A stretch of 64,000 bases of DNA from Alteromonas abrolhosensis (GCF_001953635.1 NZ_MEJH01000004.1:62001-126000); one strand, 5' to 3'. Positions 1-9,761 are shown, counted from the first letter of the stretch. Notes: generated by a model not told the origin, from the letters alone. Made by a program: numbers and translations.

Positions 1-1303
1 GCTTCTCTTTAATAATTTGATAACCCATTTCGTCATGGATAGCGCTTACCGCAATAAAGGGCTTGGTGGTGTCATCTTCAAGGGCGAATAACTTAAAGTC
101 GCGAATAACTTTAGGCGATAAAAACTGACTGATAAAACTTTCATCTTTAAAATTTTCCATGGCGAAATGCACGGTCTCAAGCCAGTCTTTTCCCGCAATA
201 CTTGGAAGATATTTATAATCTTCTTCAGTGGGGGACTGACACACCCGTTTAATATCCATGAACATGGAAAAGCCTAAAGCATACGGATTGATGCCAGAGT
301 AATAAGGGCTGTTGTACTCTGGCTGCATAACGACGCTTGAATGACTGTGCAAAAACTCCATCATGAAGCGGTCGCTGACCAAACCCTCGTCATACATCTC
401 ATTTAGAATGTGGTAGTGCCAAAAACAGGCCCATCCTTCATTCATTACTTGAGTTTGTTTCTGCGGATAAAAATACTGCGATACTTTCCGTACAATACGC
501 ACAATTTCACGTTGCCAGGGTTCAAGTAAAGGTGCGTTTTTTTCAATAAAATAAAGCAGGTTTTCTTGCGGCTCTTGCGGAAAACGAATTTTTTCTTTGT
601 GTTTGCTATGCGGGCTATTTGGCAGGGTGCGCCAAAGCTCGTTCACTTGCGATTGCAGGTAGGCCTCGCGCTCTTCTTGTCTGTTTTTCTCTTCTTGTAA
701 CGAAATTTTCTGCGGGCGTTTGTATCGGTCAACGCCGTAATTCATTAGCGCGTGGCACGAGTCGAGCATATTTTCGACTTCATCAAATCCATATTTTTGT
801 TCGCATTTAGCAATGTAGTTTTTAGCAAAGACCAGGTAGTCGATGATAGAGCTGGCATCGGTCCAGGTTTTAAATAAGTAGTTGCCTTTGAAGAATGAGT
901 TGTGACCGTAGCACGCATGTGCCATAACGAGCGCTTGCATGGTAATGGTGTTCTCTTCCATTAAATACGCAATGCAGGGGTCAGAGTTAATGACGATTTC
1001 GTAAGCCAGCCCCATTTGTCCACGACGGTATTGTTGCTCAGTTTGAATAAACTTTTTGCCAAAGCTCCAGTGCGTGTAGTTAAGCGGCATGCCGATGCTG
1101 GCGTAAGCATCCATCATCTGCTCTGCGGTGATCACCTCAATTTGATTGGGATAGGTGTCTAACTTAAATTTTTTGGCGATGCGATCGATATGTTGCTCAT
1201 ACTCTTCGATAAGTGGAAACGTCCAGTCGGGCCCATCGCTTAATAAGTGGCGTTTTGATGTTTCAGGCTTGCTGTTTCCTTTTGCCATAGCGTCGGTTGT
1301 CAT
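1..1303 (-). CDS. ycgB: SpoVR family protein, partial (3' end beyond window)
   Basis: Read on the minus strand from an ATG at 1303 and open to the window edge, giving about 434 codons. The family (E. coli YcgB, about 510 aa) is longer, so some 75 C-terminal residues are missing. Recognisable stretches include YTHWSFGKKF, AHACYGHNSFFK, NEGWACFWHYHILN and GINPYALGFSMF, all typical of SpoVR/YcgB. The molecular function of the family is unknown; in Bacillus SpoVR is linked to spore cortex formation, while in proteobacteria it travels with PrkA and YeaH in stress and stationary-phase regulons. The start lies one base after the yeaH stop codon, so it is the third gene of a prkA-yeaH-ycgB operon. 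Confidence 0.93.
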   Translation of the reverse strand, partial: MTTDAMAKGNSKPETSKRHLLSDGPDWTFPLIEEYEQHIDRIAKKFKLDTYPNQIEVITAEQMMDAYASIGMPLNYTHWSFGKKFIQTEQQYRRGQMGLAYEIVINSDPCIAYLMEENTITMQALVMAHACYGHNSFFKGNYLFKTWTDASSIIDYLVFAKNYIAKCEQKYGFDEVENMLDSCHALMNYGVDRYKRPQKISLQEEKNRQEEREAYLQSQVNELWRTLPNSPHSKHKEKIRFPQEPQENLLYFIEKNAPLLEPWQREIVRIVRKVSQYFYPQKQTQVMNEGWACFWHYHILNEMYDEGLVSDRFMMEFLHSHSSVVMQPEYNSPYYSGINPYALGFSMFMDIKRVCQSPTEEDYKYLPSIAGKDWLETVHFAMENFKDESFISQFLSPKVIRDFKLFALEDDTTKPFIAVSAIHDEMGYQIIKEK

Positions 1304-1304
1304 A

Positions 1305-2591
1305 TTAGGCTCCTTGCTGCGCATCTTGTTCAGAGCGTTTGAATAGCTCTCTGAACACAGGGTAGATGTCGGCCTGTGTTTGTATGTGCCTACATACAAA
1401 GTTGTCGTGAGTGGCGGCAACTTTCTCGTATTCACGCCACAAACTTTGGTGCTGCCTCTCGGTTATTTCAATATAGGCATAGTAACGGGTTGCGGGCAGC
1501 AGTTTAGCGGTGAGCAAGTCACGACACTGCGGCGAGTCATCAGCCCAGTTATCGCCATCTGACGCTTGTGCAGCATAGATATTCCAATTTCCATCGCTGT
1601 AGCGCTCGCGGACAACTTCATCCATTAACTTCAATGCACTTGAAACAATAGTGCCGCCGGTTTCTTGAGAATAGAAAAACTCGTGCTCGTCCACTTCTTT
1701 CGCTTGCGTGTGATGACGAATGTACACAACGTCTACGTTTTCGTAGGTTCGCGTCAAAAAGAGATACAGCAAGATATAAAACCGTTTAGCCATATCTTTG
1801 GTGGCTTGGTCCATAGAGCCAGATACATCCATTAAACAAAACATTACGGCTTTGCTTGAGGGAAGCGGGCGCTTGTCATAGTTCTTAAAGCGCAAATCGA
1901 AAGTATCGATAAAAGGCACTCGGGCTATTTTGGCTTTAAGTGCTTCAATTTCTTCTTTTAATGCATTTATGGCTAACGTATTGTCGTGCTTGTCTACTAC
2001 AAGCAGGGCAAGTTTTTCTTCAAGCTCTCTTAGTTTCTTTCTATCACTTCCGCTTAGGGCGATACGCCTTGCCACAGAGCCTTTGAGCGAGCGAACGATA
2101 TCTAAATTACTTGGCACGCCGTCGGTCTGATAGCCTGCGCGGTAGGTTTCGTATTGGATGACCTTATCAAATTGATTTTTCTTTAAATTGGGAAGCGCTA
2201 AATCTTCAAAAAGTAGGTCTAAATATTCGTCTTTGGAAATAGAAAATACAAACTCATCCTGGCCTTCGCCTTCATTGCTAGCGTCGCCTTCGCCTGCACC
2301 CTTGCCACCGCCGCCTGGCGGTCTGTCAATTTTATCACCCGCAGTGAATTGGTCGTTGCCGGGGTGGACAATATCTCTACTGCCGCCGCGGCCAGTATGA
2401 AAAATAGGTTCAGAAATATCTCTGGCTGGAATGCTAATTTGCTCGCCAGAATCTAAGTCGGTAACAGAACGTTTACCCACTGCATCAGAAACAGCGCGCT
2501 TTATCTGCTGTTTGTAACGCTTGATAAAGCGCTGGCGGTTTACCGTACTCTTACCTTTGCTGTTTAACCTTCGGTCAATAAAATGCGCCAT
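1305..2591 (-). CDS. yeaH: YeaH/YhbH family protein (DUF444)
   Basis: A 428-residue protein matching E. coli YeaH along its whole length: [19 protein letters not shown] at the N-terminus, a basic/glycine-rich stretch, [20 protein letters not shown], and a C-terminal von Willebrand A-like half with the MIDAS-type motif DVSGSMD. The family is co-expressed with the PrkA kinase and probably acts with it, but its biochemical role is unknown. The longest frame begins at a GTG at 2597. The ATG at 2591 is preferred because YeaH homologues begin only a couple of residues before the FIDRRLN motif; an AGGTG lies just upstream. It sits about 85 nt after prkA and one base before the SpoVR gene. Confidence 0.95.
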   Translation of the reverse strand: MAHFIDRRLNSKGKSTVNRQRFIKRYKQQIKRAVSDAVGKRSVTDLDSGEQISIPARDISEPIFHTGRGGSRDIVHPGNDQFTAGDKIDRPPGGGGKGAGEGDASNEGEGQDEFVFSISKDEYLDLLFEDLALPNLKKNQFDKVIQYETYRAGYQTDGVPSNLDIVRSLKGSVARRIALSGSDRKKLRELEEKLALLVVDKHDNTLAINALKEEIEALKAKIARVPFIDTFDLRFKNYDKRPLPSSKAVMFCLMDVSGSMDQATKDMAKRFYILLYLFLTRTYENVDVVYIRHHTQAKEVDEHEFFYSQETGGTIVSSALKLMDEVVRERYSDGNWNIYAAQASDGDNWADDSPQCRDLLTAKLLPATRYYAYIEITERQHQSLWREYEKVAATHDNFVCRHIQTQADIYPVFRELFKRSEQDAQQGA

Positions 2592-2628
2592 ACACACCTG
2601 CTTGTCTTGTTGTGAACTACAAATACCC

Positions 2629-2661
2629 GTGCTGAAGCACGCATTACTCGCGCTTCAGCAC
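2629..2661 (-). promoter_or_regulatory. Intergenic hairpin between prkA and yeaH
   Basis: A perfect 10-bp inverted repeat, GTGCTGAAGC at 2629-2638 and GCTTCAGCAC at 2652-2661, lies in the gap between prkA and yeaH. The arms can extend by further pairs after one mismatch. There is no U-tract on the minus strand, so a processing site or stabiliser of the upstream message is more likely than a full terminator. That role is inference. Confidence 0.45.
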
Positions 2662-2676
2662 CACGTACGTTTAACG

Positions 2677-4599
2677 CTAAGACGCTTTACGTACGCGCAG
2701 GTACCATTCACACAGCAACCGAACTTGTTTTTGCGTATATCCCTTTTCGGTCATACGGTTCACAAAGTCGTCGTGTTTTTTCTGCTCCTCTGCAGAGCCT
2801 TTGGTGTTGAAAGAAATAACCGGCAGTAAATCTTCCGTGTTAGAGAACATTTTCTTCTCAATCACGGTGCGAAGTTTCTCGTAACTAGTCCATGCTGGAT
2901 TTTTGCCGCCGTTATTTGCACGGGCTCTCAAAACAAAGTTAACGATTTCGTTACGAAAGTCTTTCGGATTACTTATTCCTGCAGGCTTCTCTGTTTTTTC
3001 TAACTCAGCATTCAGCGACGCTCTGTCGAACAGCTGCCCGGTTTCTGGGTCGCGATACTCTTGGTCTTGGATCCAGAAATCAGCATAGGTTACATAGCGG
3101 TCAAACAGGTTTTGCCCATATTCAGAATACGATTCTAAGTAAGCCGTTTGAATCTCTTTACCAATGAACTCTACGTAGCGAGGAATGAGGTAGCCTTTTA
3201 AGAACTCCAAATACTTGTCAGCAGTTTCTTGAGGGAACTGCTCCCGTTCAATTTGACGCTCCAGTACATAAAACAAGTGAACTGGATTTGCCGCCACTTC
3301 TTGGTGATCGAAGTTGAAAACCCGAGAGAGAATCTTAAATGCAAAGCGGGTGGATAACCCCTCCATGCCTTCATCGACACCGGCGTAGTCGCGGTACTCT
3401 TGATAAGACTTGGCTTTCGGGTCGGTGTCTTTCAGGCTCTCGCCATCATACACGCGCATTTTAGAAAATAGACTGGAGTTCTCTGGCTCTTTCAAGCGCG
3501 ATAACACAGTAAACTGCGCTAAACACTCTAGCGTGTCTGGCGCACAGGGCGCGCCGTTAAGCTCGCTGCTGTCTAGTAACTTTTTGTAGATCTTAATTTC
3601 TTCACGTACTCGCAAACAGTACGGTACTTTTACTATATAGACACGGTCTAGGAAGGCTTCGTTATTCTTATTGTTTCTAAACGATTGCCACTCAGATTCG
3701 TTTGAATGCGCAAGTATCAGCCCATCGAAGGGAAGGGCAGAGAAGCCCTCTGTTGGGTTGTAGTTACCCTCTTGTGTAGCAGTTAAAAGTGGATGCAGCA
3801 CCTTAATCGGTGCTTTGAACATCTCCACAAATTCCATTAAGCCCTGATTGGCCTTACATAGTGAACCTGAATAACTGTAAGCATCAGGGTCGTTTTGTGC
3901 ATATTGTTCTAAGCGGCGAATATCAACTTTACCCACAAGCGATGAAATATCTTGGTTGTTTTCATCACCGGGTTCGGTTTTAGCGATACCCACTTGGTCG
4001 AGTACTGAAGGGTAAACGCGAACCACCTTAAACTGGGTAATATCGCCATTGAATTCATGCAAGCGTTTGCGTGCCCACGGCGACATAATGGTTTTTAAGT
4101 AGCGCTTAGGAATACCGTACTCTTTTTGTAAAATGTCGCCATCTTCTTTGACGTCAAACAGACAAAACGGATGGTCGTTAACAGGCGAGCCTTTCAACAT
4201 GTAAATAGGTACGTGTTGCATCAGTTCTTTAAGTCTTTCCGCCAGAGATGATTTACCGCCACCCACTGGGCCGAGCAAATAGAGAATTTGCTTCTTCTCT
4301 TCAAGACCTTGTGCGGCGTGTTTAAGGTAAGAGACGATTTGTTCTATGGACTCTTCCATGCCATAGAATTCTGAAAAAGCTGGATAACGAGAAATAACGC
4401 GGTTTGAGAAAATGCGGCTAAGTGCCGGGTCGTTGGCAGTGTCGATTAATTCAGGCTCACCAATAGCTTGTAGCAAACGTTCTGCTGCATTTGCATAAGC
4501 GGTTTGATCCTCTTTACAAATTTCAAGGAACTCCCCAATGGTGAACTCTTCCTGTTTTCGCTCTTCATAGCGACTTTGATAGTGTTCAAAAATACCCAT
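2677..4599 (-). CDS. yeaG: PrkA-type serine protein kinase / AAA+ protein
   Basis: A 640-residue protein, nearly the length of E. coli YeaG (644 aa). The N-terminal AAA-like domain carries Walker A GPVGGGKS at residues 110-117. Further on come AKTEPGDENNQDISSLVGKV, ILAHSNESEW and, in the C-terminal PrkA kinase region, ISNPKDFRNEIVNFVLRARA. In E. coli the protein affects the nitrogen-starvation and stationary-phase response, and the Bacillus homologue has been described as a serine kinase and as an ATP-dependent Lon-like protease. The ATG at 4599 is preceded by AAGGGGT. It is first in the prkA-yeaH-ycgB operon, and the 240-base gap upstream contains the sodB terminator. Confidence 0.96.
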   Translation of the reverse strand: MGIFEHYQSRYEERKQEEFTIGEFLEICKEDQTAYANAAERLLQAIGEPELIDTANDPALSRIFSNRVISRYPAFSEFYGMEESIEQIVSYLKHAAQGLEEKKQILYLLGPVGGGKSSLAERLKELMQHVPIYMLKGSPVNDHPFCLFDVKEDGDILQKEYGIPKRYLKTIMSPWARKRLHEFNGDITQFKVVRVYPSVLDQVGIAKTEPGDENNQDISSLVGKVDIRRLEQYAQNDPDAYSYSGSLCKANQGLMEFVEMFKAPIKVLHPLLTATQEGNYNPTEGFSALPFDGLILAHSNESEWQSFRNNKNNEAFLDRVYIVKVPYCLRVREEIKIYKKLLDSSELNGAPCAPDTLECLAQFTVLSRLKEPENSSLFSKMRVYDGESLKDTDPKAKSYQEYRDYAGVDEGMEGLSTRFAFKILSRVFNFDHQEVAANPVHLFYVLERQIEREQFPQETADKYLEFLKGYLIPRYVEFIGKEIQTAYLESYSEYGQNLFDRYVTYADFWIQDQEYRDPETGQLFDRASLNAELEKTEKPAGISNPKDFRNEIVNFVLRARANNGGKNPAWTSYEKLRTVIEKKMFSNTEDLLPVISFNTKGSAEEQKKHDDFVNRMTEKGYTQKQVRLLCEWYLRVRKAS

Positions 4600-4751
4600 G
4601 AATACCCCTTAAATACGGAACCCCGTAATTTCAGCTTAGTAGGTATTTGGGAAAACGATAGTAATTATTGTGTATAGTTTTTAATCTTTTCGTCTAACGA
4701 AAAATGCAACTTTAATAAGAATTTAGTGTCACTTAATGAAAGTTGTCGCAT

Positions 4752-4782
4752 AAAAAAAGCCCCGCTTTAAAAGCGGGGCTTT
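4752..4782 (-). terminator. Intrinsic terminator of sodB
   Basis: A 12-bp stem (4756-4767 with 4771-4782, core AGCCCCGCTT/AAGCGGGGCT) with a three-base loop. The minus strand runs into a T-rich tract formed by the A-run at 4752-4758, as expected for a terminator of the minus-strand sodB gene that ends at 4841. Confidence 0.85.
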
Positions 4783-4840
4783 CTGTATTTTTACTTTACG
4801 CTAATAAGAGTGTGAGACCCTAAGCGCATGGGTATTTTGC

Positions 4841-5422
4841 TTATGCAAAGTTGCTGCTAGCGAATTCCCAGTTAACCAGTGCCCAGAAGTTTTCTAGGTA
4901 CTTAGGACGCGCATTGCGGTAGTCGATGTAGTAAGCGTGTTCCCAAAGGTCAACAGTAAGCACTGGCGTAAGGTCGTCGCCAGAGATTGGCGTTTGCGCA
5001 TTGCTTGTATTAACGATGTCTAGGCTGCCGTCTGCAGTTTTAACTAGCCACGTCCAGCTTGAACCGAAGTTATTAACAGCTTTGTCGTTAAATGCTGCTT
5101 GGAAGTCTGCAAATGAGCCCCACTTCGCGTTGATCGCTTCAGCTAGCGCGCCCGTTGGCTCACCGCCGCCGTTCGGGCTTAGGCAGTGCCAGTAGAACGT
5201 GTGGTTCCATACCTGCGCTGCGTTATTGAAAACACCGCCGTCAGAAGATTTGATGATTTCTTCTAGGCTTTTGTTTTCCATGTCAGTACCTTCAACTAGG
5301 CCGTTAAGCTTAGTTACATAAGTAGCGTGGTGCTTGCCATAGTGGTACTCAAGCGTTTCAGCAGAAATATGCGGTTCTAGTGCATTTTGTTCGTATGGTA
5401 ATGCTGGTAATTCAAAAGCCAT
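4841..5422 (-). CDS. sodB: Iron superoxide dismutase
   Basis: Cytoplasmic enzyme converting superoxide to hydrogen peroxide and oxygen. It is 193 residues from the chosen ATG, the same length as E. coli SodB. Metal ligands are visible as H27, H74, D158 and H162 (motifs [32 protein letters not shown]). The Gln before VWNHTFYW is the feature of iron rather than manganese enzymes. The longest frame would add four residues (METV), but the ATG at 5422 is preferred: it matches the family start [10 protein letters not shown] and has GGAGA about eight bases upstream. The gene stands alone, divergent from grxD, with a strong terminator behind it. Confidence 0.97.
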   Translation of the reverse strand: MAFELPALPYEQNALEPHISAETLEYHYGKHHATYVTKLNGLVEGTDMENKSLEEIIKSSDGGVFNNAAQVWNHTFYWHCLSPNGGGEPTGALAEAINAKWGSFADFQAAFNDKAVNNFGSSWTWLVKTADGSLDIVNTSNAQTPISGDDLTPVLTVDLWEHAYYIDYRNARPKYLENFWALVNWEFASSNFA

Positions 5423-5770
5423 GACGGTCTCCATGTTGGTTTAGTATTGTAGTCTAAAGCCCACTTATCTTCGCCTGTTAATAAGTGCATATTAATTATA
5501 TGTTCAATATACCGCTTTAGACGCTAAAGCATATCCCAGATATGGGGATAAAGTCCTATAACTCAATGACAAAAATGTGAATTTTTTTTCAAAAGTTAAA
5601 TTGTGACACTAAATTGTATTGCAGTGTATGGGTAGATAACGATTCAGAGGATGAAAAGATCAATCCAGCTATGGGTTATTAAAGATAAATTTATGGTACC
5701 CTCTGCCTTGATAAATCATTCATGTATTCCCATTTAACAGGGAATACACTTTTGTGCTCAGAGGAATCAA
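5423..5770. other. Divergent promoter region sodB/grxD
   Basis: A 348-base AT-rich stretch with no credible ORF. It must hold the outward promoters of sodB (minus) and grxD (plus). I could not assign -10/-35 elements with confidence. The only clear structure is the inverted repeat at 5724-5747, listed separately. Confidence 0.5.
5724..5747 (+). promoter_or_regulatory. Inverted repeat ahead of grxD
   Basis: A perfect 8-bp inverted repeat, GTATTCCC and GGGAATAC, with an 8-base spacer. It ends 23 bases before the grxD start codon, close to the AGAGGA ribosome-binding site. It could be an operator or a leader hairpin. I do not recognise it as a known regulator site. Confidence 0.4.
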
Positions 5771-6121
5771 ATGGATAATACTGAAAATCAATCAACGCTA
5801 GATAGAATCAAGCAGCAAATCGAAGAAAACCCAATTTTGTTATACATGAAGGGTTCTCCTAAACTACCTAGCTGTGGCTTTTCTTCACAAGCATCACAAG
5901 CGTTGATGTCATGTGGCGAACCATTTGCTTATGTAGATATTCTTCAAAACCCAGACATCCGCGCTGAACTGCCAAAATATGCAAACTGGCCGACCTTTCC
6001 GCAGCTTTGGGTTGAAGGTGAGCTTGTAGGTGGTTGCGATATCATCATTGAAATGTTTCAACAAAACGAGCTTCAGCCACTCATTAAAGAAACTGCTGCG
6101 AAGTATAAAGAAGCAGAGTAA
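5771..6121 (+). CDS. grxD: Monothiol glutaredoxin (Grx4 type)
   Basis: A 116-residue monothiol glutaredoxin. The active-site CGFS motif has its cysteine at residue 35, with K27 (in YMKGSP) and the TFPQLWVEGELVGGCDI segment that binds glutathione. Grx4 proteins bind a [2Fe-2S] cluster as a glutathione-ligated dimer or with BolA and deliver it in the cytoplasm. The ATG is preceded by AGAGGA. The gene stands alone, divergent from sodB, and is followed by a clear terminator. Confidence 0.96.
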   Translation: MDNTENQSTLDRIKQQIEENPILLYMKGSPKLPSCGFSSQASQALMSCGEPFAYVDILQNPDIRAELPKYANWPTFPQLWVEGELVGGCDIIIEMFQQNELQPLIKETAAKYKEAE

Positions 6122-6168
6122 ATCTTTGCGTATCACGCGCAAACCTTTAGGTTTGTAAAAAACGATTT

Positions 6169-6196
6169 AAAAGCCGGCTTATAGTCGGCTTTTTTT
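6169..6196 (+). terminator. Intrinsic terminator of grxD
   Basis: Stem AAAAGCCG/CGGCTTTT, extended by three inner pairs (one G-U) to a loop of three bases, followed by a run of seven T. It lies about 47 bases after the grxD stop. Confidence 0.85.
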
Positions 6197-6456
6197 ATTA
6201 AAAATCGCTAAAAGCCCCGCACTTTTATTCCCGTAAAAACTATATAGACAGGTCAGAAATTAAAATCCTCTATGGTGTGAAAAAATATTTTTATTTTGTC
6301 GAAAAAGGTTTGTTTTTTAATATCTTGCGTTCTATAAAAAACACCATCTGACCGCAAATGAGTCAGTGTTGAAGGTAAAAATAACAACTACTCTGAACAC
6401 TTTTTTGATGTGTGCAAAACGCTGAAGGTGTCTTAGAGAAACTCCGGGAAACCACC
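6197..6456 (+). other. Leader region of the first TonB receptor
   Basis: Together with the grxD tail this makes about 335 gene-free bases. It is AT-rich (TATTTTTATTTTGTCG and similar). The longest reading frame starts upstream at 6412, but that extension lacks signal-peptide character and a ribosome site. No Fur box or obvious ECF promoter could be assigned by eye. Confidence 0.4.
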
Positions 6457-9045
6457 ATGAATCCAACCTTGTCTTTATTGACCAAAAACGTGCGTGGCGT
6501 ATTAGCCGCATCAGCTGCGTTTTCAGTAATGGCCGCTGCACCTGTTTATGCGCAAGAAGCTGAAGAGAGTGCTAAAGCCGAAGATTTCGAACAAATTGCG
6601 GTAGTTGGTTCGCGTGCAGCACCACGCTCGGTCGCTGACTCTGCGGTTCCAATTGACATTATTTCTGACGAAGAGTTTAAGCAGCAGGGTGCCACCGATA
6701 TGGTATCTATGATGCAAACTGTTGTTCCGTCATTTAACGTAAACGATCAGCCTATCAACGATGCTTCAACGCTAGTTCGTCCCGCTAACCTTCGTGGTAT
6801 GGCATCGGACCACACGCTAGTGCTTGTAAACGGTAAGCGTCGTCACCGTTCTGCTGTTATCACTTTCCTAGGTGGTGGTCTTTCTGACGGTGCCCAAGGC
6901 CCTGATATTTCTGTTATCCCTGCAGCGGCATTAAAGCAGGTGGAAGTACTTCGTGATGGTGCAGCAGCACAATACGGTTCTGATGCTATAGCTGGGGTAA
7001 TTAACTTCGTACTTAACGATGCGTCAGAAGGCGGTTCGTTTGAAGCCCGTTACGGCTCTTACTACGAAGGCGACGGCGACATGATTCAAATGTCGGGTAA
7101 CGTAGGTCTTCCGCTTTCTGACAAAGGTTTTATTAACCTTTCAGCTGAATACCGTACTGCAGACGACACATCTCGAAGTGTACAGCGTGCCGACGCTGCT
7201 GCATTGATAGCAGCAGGCAATACCTTTGTTGCAGATCCTGCGCAAATTTGGGGTTCACCTGAAATCAAACACGACATTAAGCTTTTCGCTAATGCAGGTA
7301 TTGAGCTTTCTGCTACCTCAGAAGCTTACATGTTTGGTAACTATGCCGAGCGTGAAGTTGAAGGTGGTTTCTACTTCCGTAACCCGCACAATCGTGGTGG
7401 TGTGAACGACGGTGGTACAAATGAAGATGGCGAGCAACTACTTCTTGTTGGTGATTTAACTGGCGACATGTCAGGTAACTGTCCAACAGACATCGTAGTT
7501 GGTGATAACGTACTAGAGAACCCACGTTATATTAACGAAGTTCAGAACAACCCTGATTGTTGGGCGTTCAACGAAATGTTGCCTGGTGGTTTCACGCCTC
7601 GTTTCGGTGGTACGGTTACAGATATGTCACTTGTCTTTGGTACTAAAGGCGAGCTTGACCATGATATCACGTATGACGTGAGCTTGAACCTTGGCCAAAA
7701 CGAAGTTGATTTTGCGATTAGCAACACAATCAACCCGTCTTTAGGTCCTGATACTCCGACAGAATTTAGCCCAGGTCGTTATACGCAGTCTGAGCAAACT
7801 CTTGATATTGATTTCACGAAGCCGTTCGATGTTGGTTTATATGAACCATTGTTTGTAGCGACAGGTTTCCAATATCGCAACGAAAGTTATGAGAGCTTTG
7901 CAGGTGATACTGCCTCTTATGAAATAGGTCCGCTGGCGACACAAGGCTTTGGCATTGGCTCAAATGGTTTCCCTGGCTTGGCAGCCAATAGCCAAGGTCG
8001 TGTGTCCCGCAACAACATCGCTTTATACATTGACGCTGAAGCGTACATCACTGAGACATTCATGTTAGCCGGTGCGCTACGTTACGAAGACTTCTCTGAC
8101 TTCGGTGACACAACGAAAGGTAAGATTGCCTTCCGTTGGCAAGCACTTGAGAACATCGCTTTCCGTGGTGCGTTCTCAACAGGCTTTAAAGCACCTACCC
8201 TTGGTCAAAGCAACGTACGTAACGTAACTACAGCATTTGGTACAGGTGGTGAGCTTATTGACCGTGCAACACTACCTCCGACAGATCCAGTGTCTCAACT
8301 TAAAGGTGGTGAGCAGTTAACGCCTGAAGAGTCAGAAAGTATCACGTTTGGTGTGGTAGCCGATTTCGATAATGGCCTATTCATTACCGCTGACTACTAC
8401 AACATTGAACTGACAGACCGTATCAGTACTGCCTCTGGTATCGAGTTAACTGACGAAGATATCGCTGCTCTTCTTGCGCAAGGCGTAAACGATGCGTCTA
8501 GCTTCCAAGAGATTAGCTTCTTTACTAACGACTTTGATACAACCACTGAAGGTGTTGACGTTGTAGCGAACTACTCGATGGAAATGATGGGCGGCGAAAC
8601 TAAGTTCTCGCTAGCTTATAACTGGACGTCGACAGAAGTAGATCGTGCATCAGAGAATATTTCACCGGAGCGTATCCGCATGCTGGAAGATAACCTACCA
8701 GCGGTTCGCTACAGTGCTACAGCGAATCACACCAATGGTGACTGGCGTTTCCTTGCGCGAATGAACTACTACGGTAGCATCTTCGAAGATCACCTAGACT
8801 CTGCATTGCCGATTGACAAAGTAGGTTCTGAAATTACGTTCGACTTTGAAGTGGCATATAACTTCACTGAAGAGTTCACGGTAACTGTTGGTGCTAAGAA
8901 CGCGTTTGATGAATACCCTGACGAAAACAATACTGATGCAGGTGGTATCACCTATGCACAGATTGCTGGTTCAGCGTATCCAACAACATCACCTATTGGT
9001 ATTAACGGTGGCTTCTACTACCTAAGAGGTGTTTACACTTTTTAA
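6457..9045 (+). CDS. TonB-dependent outer-membrane receptor (no signalling domain)
   Basis: An 862-residue receptor for energy-coupled uptake across the outer membrane; the substrate is unknown. From the ATG at 6457 it has a signal peptide ending around VYA-QEA (residue 33) and a TonB-box-like EQIAVVGS. The plug domain contains VRPANLRGMASDHTLVLVNG, GAAAQYGSDAIAGVINFVL and SDGAQGPDISVIP. A long beta-barrel follows, ending in the aromatic LRGVYTF. GGGAA precedes the ATG. The plug is very similar to that of the second receptor at 10917-13970, but this one has no STN domain. It sits just upstream of an ECF sigma/FecR pair, separated from it by a terminator. Confidence 0.93.
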   Translation: MNPTLSLLTKNVRGVLAASAAFSVMAAAPVYAQEAEESAKAEDFEQIAVVGSRAAPRSVADSAVPIDIISDEEFKQQGATDMVSMMQTVVPSFNVNDQPINDASTLVRPANLRGMASDHTLVLVNGKRRHRSAVITFLGGGLSDGAQGPDISVIPAAALKQVEVLRDGAAAQYGSDAIAGVINFVLNDASEGGSFEARYGSYYEGDGDMIQMSGNVGLPLSDKGFINLSAEYRTADDTSRSVQRADAAALIAAGNTFVADPAQIWGSPEIKHDIKLFANAGIELSATSEAYMFGNYAEREVEGGFYFRNPHNRGGVNDGGTNEDGEQLLLVGDLTGDMSGNCPTDIVVGDNVLENPRYINEVQNNPDCWAFNEMLPGGFTPRFGGTVTDMSLVFGTKGELDHDITYDVSLNLGQNEVDFAISNTINPSLGPDTPTEFSPGRYTQSEQTLDIDFTKPFDVGLYEPLFVATGFQYRNESYESFAGDTASYEIGPLATQGFGIGSNGFPGLAANSQGRVSRNNIALYIDAEAYITETFMLAGALRYEDFSDFGDTTKGKIAFRWQALENIAFRGAFSTGFKAPTLGQSNVRNVTTAFGTGGELIDRATLPPTDPVSQLKGGEQLTPEESESITFGVVADFDNGLFITADYYNIELTDRISTASGIELTDEDIAALLAQGVNDASSFQEISFFTNDFDTTTEGVDVVANYSMEMMGGETKFSLAYNWTSTEVDRASENISPERIRMLEDNLPAVRYSATANHTNGDWRFLARMNYYGSIFEDHLDSALPIDKVGSEITFDFEVAYNFTEEFTVTVGAKNAFDEYPDENNTDAGGITYAQIAGSAYPTTSPIGINGGFYYLRGVYTF

Positions 9046-9095
9046 TAGGTAAGCAATTACCTATAAACCAAACTTTCACTTAATGTTTCAAAGTT

Positions 9096-9120
9096 AAGGG
9101 GGCATTAGCCCCCTTTTATT
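9096..9120 (+). terminator. Terminator after the first TonB receptor
   Basis: An 8-bp stem AAGGGGGC/GCCCCCTT with an ATTA loop, followed by TTATTTTATT. It separates receptor transcription from the sigma factor gene and could allow read-through. Confidence 0.8.
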
Positions 9121-9199
9121 TTATTAGGTGAAAAAGAACGAAAAAGCAGGCATTATTGATGCCAATGTAAGCAAATCGAAACACACAATATTTAATATT

Positions 9200-9760
9200 A
9201 TGACGAGAAAGTCGACAGTAGCTGAAACCTTTTTAAAATACCGCTCAAAGCTAATGCGTGCGGTAGGTTCTATTGTTGGCGCCGACGACATTGAAGACAT
9301 CGTGCAAGAAGCTTTTATTAAAAGCTACGAGGCAGAGTTAAAACAAGAAATACAGTATGAGCGTACCTATATGCTCAAAACAGCGCGTAATCTAGCGCTA
9401 AACCATGTTGCAAAAGCTGAAAACAAAAATAAGCAGCAGCTCGATGACATGGATATTTTGCCTTATGAGCTTGTAGGGCACAGTTTAGAAAAAAATGTAG
9501 AAAGCAAAGAGCGTTTTATTCATTTTTGCCGAGCGACAGATACATTGTCTGCTGATGTAAAACGCGTATTTTTGCTGAAAAAAGTATATGGCATGCGACA
9601 AAAAGAGATTGCAGAGCTTGTGGGGCTAAGCGAAAGCACCGTTGAGAAGCATGTCGCCAAAGGTTTAATGATGTGCTCTAGGTACTTAGCCGAGCTGTCA
9701 AAAGACAGTGCATCCCCCCGTGCCACTGCTAACGCGACTCAGGACATAAGCCGTAGTTAA
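9200..9760 (+). CDS. ECF-type RNA polymerase sigma factor (FecI-like)
   Basis: A 186-residue sigma factor with region 2 (AETFLKYRSKLMRAV, DDIEDIVQEAFIKSYE) and region 4 (RVFLLKKVYGMRQKEIAELV, LSESTVEKHVAKGL). It lies directly before a FecR-like gene whose start is one base after its stop, so it belongs to the FecI/FecR cell-surface signalling type. It probably directs transcription of one or both neighbouring receptors. The frame is open back to a GTG at 9128, directly after the preceding terminator. I chose the ATG at 9200 because related sigma factors begin close to the SKLMRAV segment. Neither start has a good Shine-Dalgarno, so the start is uncertain. Confidence 0.88.
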   Translation: MTRKSTVAETFLKYRSKLMRAVGSIVGADDIEDIVQEAFIKSYEAELKQEIQYERTYMLKTARNLALNHVAKAENKNKQQLDDMDILPYELVGHSLEKNVESKERFIHFCRATDTLSADVKRVFLLKKVYGMRQKEIAELVGLSESTVEKHVAKGLMMCSRYLAELSKDSASPRATANATQDISRS

Positions 9761-9761
9761 C

